DNA of 64,000 nt from Syngnathus acus (Eukaryota; Chordata; Actinopteri; Syngnathiformes; Syngnathidae), in assembly GCF_901709675.1 (NCBI RefSeq), contig NC_051091.1, positions 4,312,967 to 4,376,966 on the forward strand. Direction: 5' to 3'. A program made the translations under genes and the position numbers. The notes under the pieces were generated by a model, which was not told the DNA's origin, did not search any database, and saw only the letters and a list, made by a program, of their open reading frames with translations. Shown one piece after another: positions 14,225 through 34,489 of the stretch (the first letter of the stretch is position 1; every line of letters starts with the position of its first letter).

Positions 14225-14390
14225 TCCGGAGCTGGTTTGTTCTCGAGCTGCAGGTGAATGGCGGAGCTAGGCGGTGCGAGCGCTCTTGTTTGACGTCTCC
14301 ATGGAGACCGCCCGAGCGGCGCCAGGCTGACAGGCGTTCAAGGGCTCCATGAATGGGTGACGTCACCGCGCTGGCGCCTGCCCAGTCTGC
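14225..14390 (+). promoter_or_regulatory. id1 upstream BMP-responsive enhancer (BRE-like)
   Basis: The block lies about 1.4 kb upstream of the id1 TATA box. In order it carries a perfect 14-bp palindrome GTCTCCATGGAGAC (14295-14308, RFX/X-box-like), ACCGCCC, GGCGCC (14318-14323), CTGACAG, ATGAATGGG, a consensus CRE TGACGTCA (14358-14365), a second GGCGCC (14373-14378) and GTCTG (14385-14389). The same words occur in the same order in the mouse Id1 BMP response element as I recall it; there the GGCGCC-type sites and GTCTG boxes bind SMAD1/5 and SMAD4. Order and spacing are seen here. Function is inferred from the mammalian enhancer. Confidence 0.75.
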
Positions 14391-15414
14391 GCGCTGCGCG
14401 GGCTGTTTGGACAATCGGAGAGGGAGGGGGGAGAGGAGCCATGTGAATGTGAGGCTCGGCACACACTGCAGAAACATGTGAAGGAATCTGCGAAAAGTTT
14501 GCACCACCACGAACACGCTCGTCTTGTCGATGCGGAAAAGGTGGGAAAGAAGAGAACAAGCGAGCAGAAAAGACAGCTTTCAGCGAAAGCCATTGCCAAT
14601 GGGGTGGAACTTGTCGCCTTTTTAAATACAGCTGTATTTTTATTGCACAGCTCAGTTTCTCTATTAGAATGAACTTAAATTGTCACGTTTAACATGGTAA
14701 GGATTGTAGTACTGTGGAAAACTCGAAATGAAAAACATTAACAAAGTCCTGAAAACAACTCAAAGTAACAACAAAAGACCAGCAAACAACATACCACGAT
14801 AGAAACTAAATGTGACAGCAATCCAGCAAAGACTGAAAGAAAGCAGGGAACTAAATACTAGCAAACTGAAACAAATGTTGGAAGGAGCCAATTGGCTAAC
14901 ACCGGATGACCAGAGATGAAACCAAAAAAAATAGACATTTACAGTATTGATTTTCTTAATTGCATGTTCAAAATAAAAAGTGAAATCATTAATAGCACTT
15001 CTCAATTGCATATTTTAATCAGACATGTGTGTATGTCCCTACATGACCTTTTGACCCAGATTTAAAATGACTACAAGGTTTTGAGATATTTCCAATTTTT
15101 TGCGTTTTTAAATCTTTCTTAGAAAATCTTTCTGGATATACCGTGCATCATAATTTATAGGTCTGCTTAAAAAAAATCAACTCATCTGCTAAACCTAACC
15201 ATTAATTCATATTATTAAGTATCTTACTTTATTACATATTATATTATGATTGTATTAGTATGGAAACTTGAAGTGCTCCAGCAAAAAACGAGATTTTTGA
15301 CCAGTATAATCAAAATTCGCTTCTTGGAGCGGCTCTGCCTGCCTGCCTACAGCGGTGCACATCTGCAGCGCCAGCAACAATGGCGAAATGTGTGGCAGCC
15401 TAATTAACACGGCG

Positions 15415-15451
15415 CATTCATTCATTCATTCATTCATTCATTCATTCATTC
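15415..15451. repeat. (ATTC)n tetranucleotide microsatellite
   Basis: About nine perfect ATTC units, some 280 bp upstream of the id1 core promoter. Confidence 0.95.
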
Positions 15452-15619
15452 AATCCTCCCACCGCAGCACCCCGTGACTGTCCCTCAGGCAATCTCCACC
15501 TGCAGAGTCCCCAAGCCTCGCAACGGACAGCTGGATTCCCACATATTAGCCATAAAAGACACACATTTGTTTCCATTGTAACGCCATCCTCAAACAGATT
15601 GGAAACCCCGATAACCAAG

Positions 15620-15765
15620 CGTGCTCGCTGATTGGACGAAATTGTGAGCGCGGGCCAACCCGTTCATACGAAAGCCGACACACTATTGGCTGAGCTCTGG
15701 CGAGGCCGCGCCCCTCCCTGCGCGCTTGCTATATAACCGGGATGCCTGTCCATGTGGACGTTGCG
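15620..15765 (+). promoter_or_regulatory. id1: id1 core promoter
   Basis: TATATAA lies at 15730-15736. Two inverted CCAAT boxes (ATTGG) lie at 15631-15635 and 15685-15689, and a GC-box-like CCGCGCCCCTCCC at about 15706-15718. This layout predicts transcription starting near 15760, roughly 170 bp before the first usable in-frame ATG. A TATA-containing, GC-rich promoter fits the rapidly induced behaviour of Id genes. Confidence 0.8.
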
Positions 15766-15927
15766 AACTGTCAACATTGTATTACTGCATCCTCCGAAGG
15801 GGAACTTTGCGCCTCACGCCTACTATTTTATTTGGTGTGTGAGGAAAGTACGAGCTGAAAACTTCTCCCCCGACATGAGGTCGTTGGATCTACTTGCGCC
15901 TTGAAGAGCAAAGTAGGCAGCGAGGAT

Positions 15928-16372
15928 ATGGTGCGCTGCTTATCCGAGCAGAGTTTGGCCATCTCAAAGTGCAAGATCCCGCTACTGGACGAGCAGATGA
16001 GCGTCTTTCTGCAAGACATGAACAGCTGCTACAGCAAGCTCAAGGAGCTCGTGCCCACCCTGCCCACCAACAAGAAGGCGAGCAAGGTGGAGATCCTGCA
16101 GCACGTCATCGACTACATTTGGGATCTGCAAGTGGAGCTGGACGAGCCGGAGAGGAGCCACCACCAGCCCGGGGGCGTGCAGGCGCGCACGCCGCTCACC
16201 GCGCTCAACGCGGAGATCGCCAGCATCGCCGTAGAGGTGATTATGATTTCCAGACGTTTCTCTGAGATCTTTTGTTTTGCGTGGAAACTTCTCCGTGTGG
16301 TCGCTCGTGTCTTAACAGTCTGTCTTCCTTTTGCAGAATGGCTGTTCGGATGACAGGATCATGTGCCGCTAA
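15928..16372 (+). CDS. id1: DNA-binding protein inhibitor ID-1
   Basis: Inhibitor-of-DNA-binding HLH protein. It dimerises with E-proteins and, lacking a basic region, blocks their DNA binding in the nucleus. Two coding exons: 15928-16236 and 16337-16372 (GT-AG intron of 100 bp), giving 114 aa from the ATG at 15928. The N-terminal VRCLSEQSLAIS is followed by KIPLLDEQMSVFLQDMNSCY (helix 1), a loop and KASKVEILQHVIDYIWDLQ (helix 2). The C-terminus is NGCSDDRIMCR, typical of ID1. Similarity continues upstream of 15928 in the same frame (VVGSTCALKSK...), but that frame has no ATG. The ATG at 15875 is one base out of frame and ends after nine codons. Either the annotated start has moved to 15928 or one base is missing here. 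The id1 family assignment is secure. Confidence 0.93.
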
Positions 16373-16895
16373 GAGTTTCACGGAGCATCTTGAGCTGAAG
16401 CTCAAGGCTTTCCAAAGGTGTCCCCACGCACCATCCACGAGAAACCTTGAACTGTTAGTGCAGCTGGGTGCGGTTCCCACTCCCAGAGAAAAATAAAGCT
16501 AGAAGCGTTGCGTGGACGTTATCGCGTTGGAGAAGAGTGTCAAAGCAAGAAGTCACCCAAGGCTCTCGATTCATCAAGAGGGTCCAGCGAGAGAAAGAGA
16601 ATAACTGCTGGGTGGGCTACACAGAAGACTGGGCTGGCCACTGGGACCAAGACCAGAAGTGTCCAGCGCAACCAGAAGAACATGTTCTACCAAAGCTTCT
16701 GCTGTTGCATTCTTGTATCTTGTGCAAACTATCGAACAACAAAAAAATCATTCCACAAATTTGTATTTTTGTTAATTCTCAGATTCCTGAGCAACAACTG
16801 TATTGTATATTACAATGCCACATTATGTGTGAACATATTGTTTTTTTACAATGTACATGTTATTTGTGTTTTTTTAATTAAAACAAGACAATAAT
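16373..16895 (+). other. id1: id1 3'UTR with poly(A) signals
   Basis: After the TAA there is AATAAA at 16492-16497 and ATTAAA at 16877-16882, suggesting a short and a long 3'UTR. The distal part is rich in TATTTG/TTTTTA words, as expected of an unstable immediate-early type mRNA. Frames through this region are not genes. Confidence 0.65.
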
Positions 16896-17900
16896 TTTTT
16901 AACTCGTCTGTCTGCGCATGTTATTGCTTCGACACACACAAGAGGCTTTAAACTGTGATTCCTTATCCATGTGTGAAAACTAACACTTGGCTATTACGGC
17001 GCTGTGATGAGTCTTATTGGAGCCAAATCTCAGTTGGAATGCATGATGTAAAGTCTGCTGTCACACTCAAGAGAACCTGTGAAGTCAAGCCACTGAGTGT
17101 TACATTTGGTAACATAAAGCCAAGAGCCTAGTGGCCAACACAATAACCCCAACGTAGTTTAAGAGCTCCTTTGAGGACGTTTCTTCAAAATAGGCGCAAA
17201 GAAATTAAACATAGCCTTATAAACTCCCCTAAATAAAATTTATATATTTTGTTTAAGCCCCAGTGCATTTTACAGGATAAGATTTGTTGCTACATTTGTC
17301 TTAAATGCGATATTTACCTTAAGTTACTGTCTGGGTCACTATACTTGTTCATGTCCGAATTCACTTTTTATGTATTGTTGCCACTTTTTTCATAACTGAG
17401 ATGTCCTAATTACGTTCAGTTACATTGAATTGAAAGAAATCGAATGAAAAATGTTACTAGACTACAAATTTAACAAGTGGCAAACATACTGAGTGGCCCT
17501 GTGTTTTTTTCTTTAGAAACCCAAAACATCTAAAAGATGGTTGCAGGCAGGTACTGTGATTGCACAGGGGTCATGTGTAGTTTTCTGTGTTAATCACAGC
17601 GATCACCACGAGATGATGAAACAAAAAGAAAGTGTGCTCTATAACGTATTTTCCATCTGCTGTGAAAATTACTAACTAAATGTTCGAATGTCAAAATAGC
17701 AGGATTCTTGGACGCCCTGTTTTGTGACATTTTACTGGAGTTCACGAGGCCTGAAGTCCAATGACAAAGCGTCAGTCAGCTCTAAAAGTAGTTTCCCTGA
17801 GTCAGGCGTCACTTCAAGTTGCTGTTTCAATGTGTTCTGCTGTAAATCAGCATGTGCCGGCGCACGGGTTAAAAACAGGCTCTGGCTCGAAGATCGCTTG
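16896..17900. other. id1-ncoa3 intergenic DNA, proximal part
   Basis: A+T-rich sequence without recognised genes, repeats of note or long frames. Confidence 0.6.
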
Positions 17901-17919
17901 TAAGATTTATTCTGTCTCC

Positions 17920-18230
17920 CCGGTGCAATGTTTTTCCCATTTTCCCTGCGGTGCGATGCGCACAGCTGCGGGCCCGGCGTGGCCGCCCGGGCGCCGTGTG
18001 ATTGTGTTTGTGCGATAGCTTTGTGCCAAGGGCAGGGGCGGGGGAGAGGAGGGAGGAGGCGAGGGGGGGGGCGGCCGGGCCAGACTGAGCGGCGCCGCGG
18101 CACACCTGGGGAAGTTCAGGTTAAATAGCTCCACATTCCTCAACACACAGCTGATTGAAACATTAACAAACAGTAATCCGCAGGCCAGGCCACAGATGGG
18201 CCGGGAAGCGAGCCAACACACAGACAGAGA
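17920..18230. promoter_or_regulatory. Candidate enhancer, GC-rich block 3' of id1
   Basis: A CpG- and GC-rich stretch (17,950-18,110) leads into a complex segment with CACCTG and CAGCTG E-boxes, CACATTCCT (TEAD-like) and AAACATTAACAAAC (forkhead-like) at about 18,100-18,180. No frame is convincing. It lies 1-1.3 kb past the id1 poly(A) signal and could regulate id1. This is inference only. Confidence 0.3.
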
Positions 18231-18589
<359 letters not shown>

Positions 18590-18911
18590 GCCTCGCTTTG
18601 GCATAAATTCCCACACTACAAGCCCGTGATTGAGCTCTGCTACACGTCACATTTTTGCGCGCGCACACGCATCCATGCACGCGCACCTCAGGAAAATACA
18701 CGACTATTTTGAGACGAATCAGAATCACAGCATTCCGAAAAGATTCGTCTTGTATTGATGAATATGACCAGCGATTGTAACGTTGCCTTTCAATAGCAAG
18801 CCACTTTTGGAAACAAGTAGCACTCTCTAGCGGTCATTTTGGGGTATTGCAGTCAAACATCAGGAGCGCTCTGTATGTCCTGCGTAGTGGGCTGTATTGT
18901 ACATAGCAACA

Positions 18912-18925
18912 TTGCCCCCTGTTGG
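18912..18925 (-). promoter_or_regulatory. Candidate CTCF site
   Basis: The minus strand reads CCAACAGGGGGCAA, close to the CTCF core CCANNAGGGGGC. It lies between id1 and the 3' end of ncoa3, a plausible boundary position. Confidence 0.4.
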
Positions 18926-19069
18926 TTCGAAACGGCACATGACTCAGCAGTTGGAACTATGGGAGGGGCAAAACAGGTATTTTTCAGAAGACAGCAATAT
19001 GAAGAGTATTTAAGCTAGACACGTGAGTATTAAAATATATATATTGCATCTGTCCATTTTATTTCCGTT

Positions 19070-19140
19070 TGTCCTGACTCAAACCCAGAACCTCTTGCCT
19101 GTGAGGCAGCTGTGCTACCACCAGTTCACCGAGCTGTGAA
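19070..19140 (-). repeat. Fragment of the fish interspersed repeat (head portion)
   Basis: On the minus strand it reads AGCTCGGTGAACTGGTGGTA, then GCACAGCTGCCTCACAGG and GGTTTGAGTC. This resembles the head of the element seen at 40303-40573 (GTCTGCCTAACAGTC...). Confidence 0.45.
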
Positions 19141-19185
19141 CCAAACGTCATTCCACAATAAATTGGCACGTAGTGGTTTCGTTTG

Positions 19186-19191
19186 TTTATT
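19186..19191 (-). other. ncoa3: Probable ncoa3 poly(A) signal
   Basis: AATAAA on the minus strand about 1.5 kb beyond the ncoa3 stop codon. The intervening 19,200-20,709 has no gene-like frames and would be the 3'UTR. Confidence 0.55.
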
Positions 19192-20709
19192 TTGTAAACA
19201 TAATTATACCAGCTGATGTGCTGCTGATAATCATAAGTTCACAAAGTGTTTAAATAGAAATTTGTATTTACATCAATATCAACATCAACTGGAAAAAAAC
19301 TGTAATATACATCCTTGTAAAATGACAGCTACTCGTATCCCAAAGATAGGAAAACAGCTCAATGATCTTTTGCGTCACTTTGCACTTCATTCAAACATTA
19401 CAAAGTTCTTTTCCCCAAAAGTAATCAAATGTGGGCTTAGAATGAAGTTGTAGTTGAGCCACTGATATGTCTTGAAGTCAACCTTTCCTATTCGTGTTTA
19501 AAAACACGACGCAGTGGGGGATTCCATTGTCCTTTCTGCACAGAGCTCCGAACCCCCTTTCCGACTAAAATGCATAAACATCGTATGCATTTACAGATGG
19601 ATGATATGTACCCATTTACCATCTGAATAAAATAATGTATATCATAAAAATGTACACCCGAAACCTTAGAAACTATACAAAGATGTGGAAAAATATCTTT
19701 GGATTGCGCTTGTTGAAAAGGTAGATGGTAGATTGAGCAGAAGAAGAGTCCAAAGGAAAAGGACCAAATAGCTAAAATAAACATATGAAATAAATGCACC
19801 CCACAGAAAGAGAACAACGCGAGTTGTTGTGTTGAACTGCTCACGTCCTCGTTGCACTGGAGTGAGACGTTTCGCACGTCACCCAACAAAAAAATAGCTT
19901 CACGTGACTGACAGTCCAAAGAGATTGCACTTCCACTTGTGAGCGTGGAAGCTCAAACTTTCACTTCGTCAGATCCTTGCCACAATTAAAAGTGCCTCGC
20001 TAGGACTTGAAACACACATTTACAGAAAGAAAAATTACAGCGTTTAAGGGGCATGAATAAAGGAAGGGGAAGTCCCATCAGACCTGTAAATATTTGGAAA
20101 GCTGTTAGGGAAAAAAAAATACACAAATCAACCAAATCAGCTTTTGACCTCCCGGACAAACAACGAAAACCAAAACAAGCCAGTCTCATTCTGTGTGCAA
20201 TAATAGGCCTTTAAATTCATGTTTGATATATTTTGTATAATATTTACAATTCATATTCCCACATGATGTTTGAGACATCTAATACTGCAGTACCGTTTGT
20301 TTGCTTAAAACAGAGGTTGAGATGCTCACTTTCAGACAAAAAGATTATTGCTCCAATCCGCATACCATAGTAAACTGTGCTTATAGCTTCCAATGACGTT
20401 TACATGAGGTGCATCCAGATGATAAAAAAAAAAAAATTTGAAAAAAGAAATCCATAGTTGTGAAGGCATCAAATTTCTAGTAAGGCTGTAAAGATGAAGA
20501 AATATTGCATCAATCATTTTTCCCCCCATATAGAAACATCCAGCTAAAGTGCAGACAGAGCCAGTTGTACCGTTGCTCCCCATTTTTTGCTCAACACTGC
20601 CTGACATCTCCAAGTCCAGCACACTCGCACGCACTCATATGCTTGATTGCTGGAGAATATTGTTTGCGTGTGTCTCACCCCCGCCCCCCAAACGTGTTCT
20701 GCTGTGTCC

Positions 20710-28466
<7,757 letters not shown>

Positions 28467-28943
28467 CTGGAAATTTACAAGCACGCGTCTTAGCGCGGGT
28501 CCGCTCACAAACAAAAGGGTTCAATAAATCAAACGCTGAATGAGCTGGGAGTGTGTTTTACGTGCACTTGTTCAATCTGATCAAAGGAGAAGTGTCCTGT
28601 GATGTCAGGAGAAAATATGTCAAACCTCAGGCAAACCTTGAAAGCCTGGTGTCAAGTTGAGGTAAAAGGGGGGGGGGGGAACAACAACAAACTCCCTAAG
28701 CAACTGAGGTTATAAATGAAATGACTTCCATGGGAAGAGCAGATTCCTCCTGATTTATGGGGGGAGACTATCCAGTTAGTAAAGCAGCCTTGGTTCTTGA
28801 TGGGAATGAAATCTCATCTGTTCCACTGCGAGGAGCGACTGACGATGATGTGGTGATTTGAAGCCTCGGGGGAGATGGGTCATCGTGCGTTCAGCCAGAT
28901 TGCCCGCGAGAAGGGCACCACCGCTCGCTCGCTCCACATATAC

Positions 28944-28969
28944 ATGCTGCTGCTGCTGCTGCTGCTGCT
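28944..28969. repeat. (CTG)8 microsatellite
   Basis: Eight perfect CTG units in non-coding DNA upstream of the ncoa3 coding exons. Confidence 0.95.
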
Positions 28970-31900
28970 ATACAAACCCTTTGGAGTACACGTACACGCT
29001 CAGGCATGCCGCAACACAGCGGGTAAGAGAGATGAATGCTAGGAGCGAGTCAGGCACGCTACTCTGCAGGACTATATGAGCAACAACAAAAAAAAAGAAA
29101 AGCACACATTTCTCAATCTCGTGTAACGTAGACCTGGTCTTCAGCATTTCAGGGACTAGCAAATATCCCTTTGATGCATTTTATTGACTTAGCTTTGCAC
29201 CACTTGGCTACATCCGTTCTTCCCTCCAACTGCTCTTTCTCTGCATGCCATCCTCAGACAATCCCTCCCTTCTCTCCCTTGCCTGAGTATACTATTCAGC
29301 TCAGTATTTTTATATTTACTCAGCATTTCTCTCATAAGGGCAGGTCAACGATCACACTGTCACATTTGCAATAGAGCGCAGTGGCAAGGGAAAAACCCAA
29401 CTGATCTTTTGGCTCGCTGAGATGCAAAGAATGATCTGGTGACTCTGCTCTGAATTCATTTCTATCGCCCTGCCCCAATTCTGACCCCCTCACAGTTTGC
29501 AACCTTGTTCCCCAGTCCGTAAGGGTCACACTCCTCCTTCCTATCCCCGCCGACATACAAAATTTCGTCCTATCCTCGGTGGGCTATAAACGCACAGGAA
29601 CAAGCCGTCTTTCAGCACAAAAGGAGTGAGCTCATTCCCGAGTCGAAAAGTGGAAAACGGATGAGAGCAATTATGCAACTCCAGCTCCACACTTGCAGGC
29701 TAGAACATGCAGCTAGGTCACCCACCACCACAACTACTTCTACCGCAGATTCACACAAGTAAACCTCACACTCTCACACTGTAAATCTTTATTTCTGTCT
29801 ACCTTTCATAGGCCCAACACTAATTTCCCTTGCTTTGCTCCACTATGACTTGCTGCCTTGGGCTAAACTCCAGTCTTACTTTCTTCCTTCCTGATTTCTG
29901 CCCTGGGGCTCACCTCTCCAGCAATGGAGAAAGAAAGATGACATCAACCTACAGACAGCATCACACAATGGAACAAAGAAAACGAGAAGAAGCTAGGAGC
30001 CTTTCTTAGAATCGAGCATTACATAGTAGGTTGTGGCTTTTCATTCTCGTTTCAAGGAAACAAGTTTTAACACGTTTTTAACAACAAAATGTTGTTTTCT
30101 AACACGATACATGGCAGCTAGGAGACAAGCAAAAATGTATCCAATCAGTTTGTCTACTGGTATCAATCAGCTTGTATTTAGTCTGCCAGTTCATTTGTAT
30201 TTTGTCTGGCATCTCTGTATTTTATTTTATTTTTACATATTCTCACCTTGGTGTTTAAACTCCCCAGTCAAGATCCATCCGGTTCCCTGGGCAACTTCAA
30301 TGTGCTGACATGGCCTGAAAAAGTAGACAAAATTCTCAAATGTAACCTTTGTACGGTTTCGCGTGACAGAAATTCATTGGGATAAAACGATTTTTCAAAT
30401 TTAGCGAGAAAGCCACAGTAAGTTGCATCCTGTTTGCTTGGTTGCTCAGCTTGTTCCACTGCGTCATCACTTCCCTTTCCTGGAAGTGTGCCCACTGCCA
30501 TTTCATCCACCCAATTTACATACTGCCGCTAATCGGGCCAGTTGTTTCCAGTCATTTGGGTTTCCACTCATGTTTTGTCACCAAAACGAGTTTGGTAAGC
30601 ATAAATAGTTGAATAAATGAGCAACAAATTCCCAATTGCAATGTACCTTGGTTTGTGTAATCAAATTCTGTTGTTAGTTTTCAGTATACTTTGTACTCAC
30701 AAAATATATTTAAAAGAACACAGAACCCATAAAAAAAAATAAAAAGATTGGTAATGAGAAAAAAAAAATCTGTGACTAAAAAGCTAAACCTCCAGTATGT
30801 GTGGGTCCACAGTACTCGTATAACGCTTCGATGCGTGTTGCTTCAGCACAGACCAAATGATTCCTGAACCTCGAGCTGTTGCTGAGCTCATGCCACCGCT
30901 AAATAATTGAGCAGGAAGAACACGCACTTAACCGCTGAACTATTTGTGCCATCTTTTGCACTCGTGCCACAATTCAAATCTCAGGGAAAAGTCGCCCGGC
31001 ATAGTAAGCACATTTCCTGTATGCAAATTGCCACCTAATTTTTCTATGTGCTCTGCTTAATAACATGACACAATAAAGGTTTCTCTGCTAGCTTCATAGC
31101 ACTCACGCGTCACAAAGCATTTTTTTTCCCCCTTTGTCAGCACAACTAGTGTTACTTGTTTTGCAGGATAATAACTGAATTTTCTGAACTAAAACTGACT
31201 TGTTTCCACTTCTGATTCCCCCCCCAATTTACACCTTGTAGCTGAACTGGCTGTGCTACTGCTGCAGAGTTCAGAAGAGCAGCAGTGTCACGGAGTCAGT
31301 ACCAGAATAGTGAAGAGGACATTCCTGCTCAGCGGAACTAAAAGCCTGAAACTTGAGCTCTCCAAGACAATGACTTGTGGGCCAACAATAAACACGGACA
31401 CACCCTAAACAAACTGGGGCGTACGCACACAAACACGCAATTGCAACCTCACAAAATCACCGCCAATTTATTGGAAACTGGCACCACCACGCAGCAGAGG
31501 TAAGCAAGAGTGGCTCACAGCAGAGTTTTTGCGGTGGACTTTTGTTTCAGGCCATCCTGTGCTCAACGGCGACTTCCTCCACATTGAGAGAAGAAAAAAA
31601 AAAAAAAATGGACAATACAAAACCCAAACATGATAGTTGGATTTCTCTTCAGACAAGATCTCCACTGCTCTATGAGAGCTTGGGACCTTAGGTAGAAAAA
31701 GGAAACCCAAAATGACTTCCTGCGTTTCTTCGAACAACATCACTCCCTGCTTACATGCAAGTCAGCGGCAGAACAATCACAAACAAATTGCATTCGAGAA
31801 CTTGACCCTCGTACGCGGACAAAAATGGCAAGGCCTTGCCAATATGGTTAAACATTGCTTTGAAGCAGAAAGTGTAACACAAGTGAATGCGGTAGAAACG

Positions 31901-32321
31901 ATCAACACGCTAATATAAACGGCGGTGCGCTAGATCAATTCCAATGCTGCTGATATTTAGTATTCATAGTCATCATCATCGGTTTAAAGTCCGCTTTCCA
32001 GGCGCCGCTGGGTTGGACTGTAGTGGCAAAAGCAAATACCGTGTTTGGAAAGAACAGGTATTTGTCCTCCTTGTGTTTGCGCTTTCCTCTCTGGAAGTGC
32101 AAAGTCGACGGATGACAGCAGCAAGGGAGGGGGGAATATTTCAAAGCGAAAGGAAACTGCTTTTATGTAAGCATTTTTTTACAGGAAAAAAAAAATGCCA
32201 GCAAACATGCTGCCGGTAAGCAGCGTAAACATCTTTCAATTTTCTCACGAAAAATGAGACGTTCAGAAAAAAAAACTGGGGGTAGAATTGAAGGTGGAAA
32301 CAAAGAGATTGAAGATTCAAG

Positions 32322-32341
32322 CGTGTGTGTGTGTGTGTGTC
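32322..32341. repeat. (GT)n microsatellite
   Basis: About ten GT units. Confidence 0.9.
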
Positions 32342-34489
32342 TCACACAACTATCCATCATTCATGCTGACAAAGAAAAGAAAGAAACAGGACAGGACCCA
32401 CGTGGACTGTGATTCAACCGCAGAACTTAAAAAAATGCTACTGCGCTGTTATGAGCTAATCAAGCAATCTTTTTCTTAAACGCTCCACACCGGTTTAATA
32501 GTAAAGTGGATATCGAGGAGAACATGGAAGAGAGAAAGAAAAGCAGCCCAGTGATGGCACCAAGCTAATATGGTGGAAATGCTAACTGGGCTTTTATCAG
32601 AGCAGCCAGCGTTGGATCGGCGTGATCACGCAAACCTCTGCTGCATCTGCAAATAAAAAATCTCATGCTGCCCCAGATCATTTAGAGTGAAGACGTGTCA
32701 GCCATTATGAATATTTGATGCCGGTTCTGAAAATGAGAAAAAAAAGAAAGACAACAATATTGAGCCGAGAGGAATTGCTTGGATTGAGAAGTGTGCGCGT
32801 TCATATTTCACATTGTCATTTTCAGTCTGCGGCGCTCTCTCCCAGTGCATTTTCTCTCCACCCACACTGCGCTCTCCACCCCTTCCCCCCACGTTCCTGT
32901 TGGACTGGTGGAGTAAACACAGGAAGAGAGCGGGCTCTGTTCCACCATGCCAGAGCTGAGGCTGGGCGTTCCTGCAGCGCTCCTGCGCCGGGGTCAAAAG
33001 TTTACTGTGGTTTTCGTTTCACCTTTCCTCAGCCAATCGCGGCGCGACACTGTCGTGCGTGAACCCTGACCCCTGCAAAGAATTGTACTCAAAAGATGGT
33101 CTGACGCCAGTTTCACCCCAGCTCCGTCTCCCGGTCTTCGTTCTTTTCCTTTTCTTTTAACGGGCTGGTTCACAGAGTGAAAGATTCTCTGGTTCCTTCT
33201 GCCCGGCCAATGTTCAAAAATAAAAAGGCGGTGCGATTGCGAGGACGGAGAAACACGTGCGTGTGCACGCCCATTGGTGCATAAAATGGTGCTTTTGTTT
33301 TTGACTTTGTGACACAATCTGAAGTATGATTAAGTCTGTGCTGACGATTCTATTAAGTGGTGAGCAAGCAAGGAAAAATGTTTACCAATCAAATGGCCTT
33401 AAATGGTGTTAGCATTCAAACAAAACATCATAGACGGACCAAACGATTCTGGTCTATGAACTCGGGCCAGAAACGGGACTTTTTCAAGATGGGCCGTACA
33501 ATGTCATCATTCACTATTATACGCCGGGCCCTTTCAGACACTGACAAGAGGGACGGAGAAGCCAAAGCAAAATGGTTCCACCCCTGCAGAGACATGCCGT
33601 TTGGTTCAAATCTATTGCTGCAGTTTTCCGGTTGTGAGCTTTGACTTGAGAACTTACATTAGCACTCCGGGCAAAATTGAGTACTAATTTTAACAAAGTG
33701 ACAAAATTCCTTTCGCTTCAAACTGCGTGGTTGCCGGAAAACAAAACAACAAAACAACCAAATGAGACTGCACTACCCTTTACTATAGTGTTATATTCGT
33801 TGTAGTGAAGATGAGCTTTGACCATCTCGGCGTCCAAGGCACAATACAGTGCTGTAAACTAAGACCGTGTTTACATGACAATGACCTTGCGAATGACTGA
33901 GAGGTTCCACATCTACCCGCAAACTCAAGTCCCGCAGTTGCCAGTGTAACTCCAAAATCAAAACAAGAGTCTCACCGAGCGCCATAAATCGTCACCTGCC
34001 TGGGAGTGCAAATGCAACGGTTCATTTTTGTCCGGAGTTTGCTTGAAAATAACGGGTAAACTACAGGGAAAAAAAAAGAGAGGAGGAAGAAAAGTTGAAA
34101 AGTTCATCTCAAAACGACAGCCTATTTTTCTTAACTGTTTCTCTCCCCTCGTCGTCGCTCGGCTCCCTTTCTGCCAAAGGAGGCCGAATGAGAGCATCTG
34201 GTAGCAGTTATGACACAAACCAAACTTGTCGCTCTTTCGGTCTCTTCCCCCAAAGCGTTTCTTTGTGAACAAAACACAAACAAGGTCTTGCTCGGGTTTT
34301 ACAATAGTAACAAAAGTCGAGCCGGGGAGACCCCTCCCCCCCCAACTGGCTTGTTCAGGTGAACTCATTTTATGAGCATTCTTTAGCTTGGGGGGTGGCG
34401 GGAGTTAAAGGAGAGTTGAAGTTAAAGAGGAAGGGCAAGGAGAGGAGGGGGACAAAGCTCTTGGCACCCCCTCTGCCAATAAACTCTTG

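Noticed and set aside
15901-15927. id1 start at TTG 15901
   Set aside because: Non-AUG initiation in weak context is less likely than the ATG at 15928 or a sequence error at 15875; there is no evidence for TTG use here.
28944-28969. (CTG)8 as a coding polyQ/polyC tract
   Set aside because: It lies outside every ncoa3 exon, in a 73-aa frame with no similarity, so it is a non-coding microsatellite.
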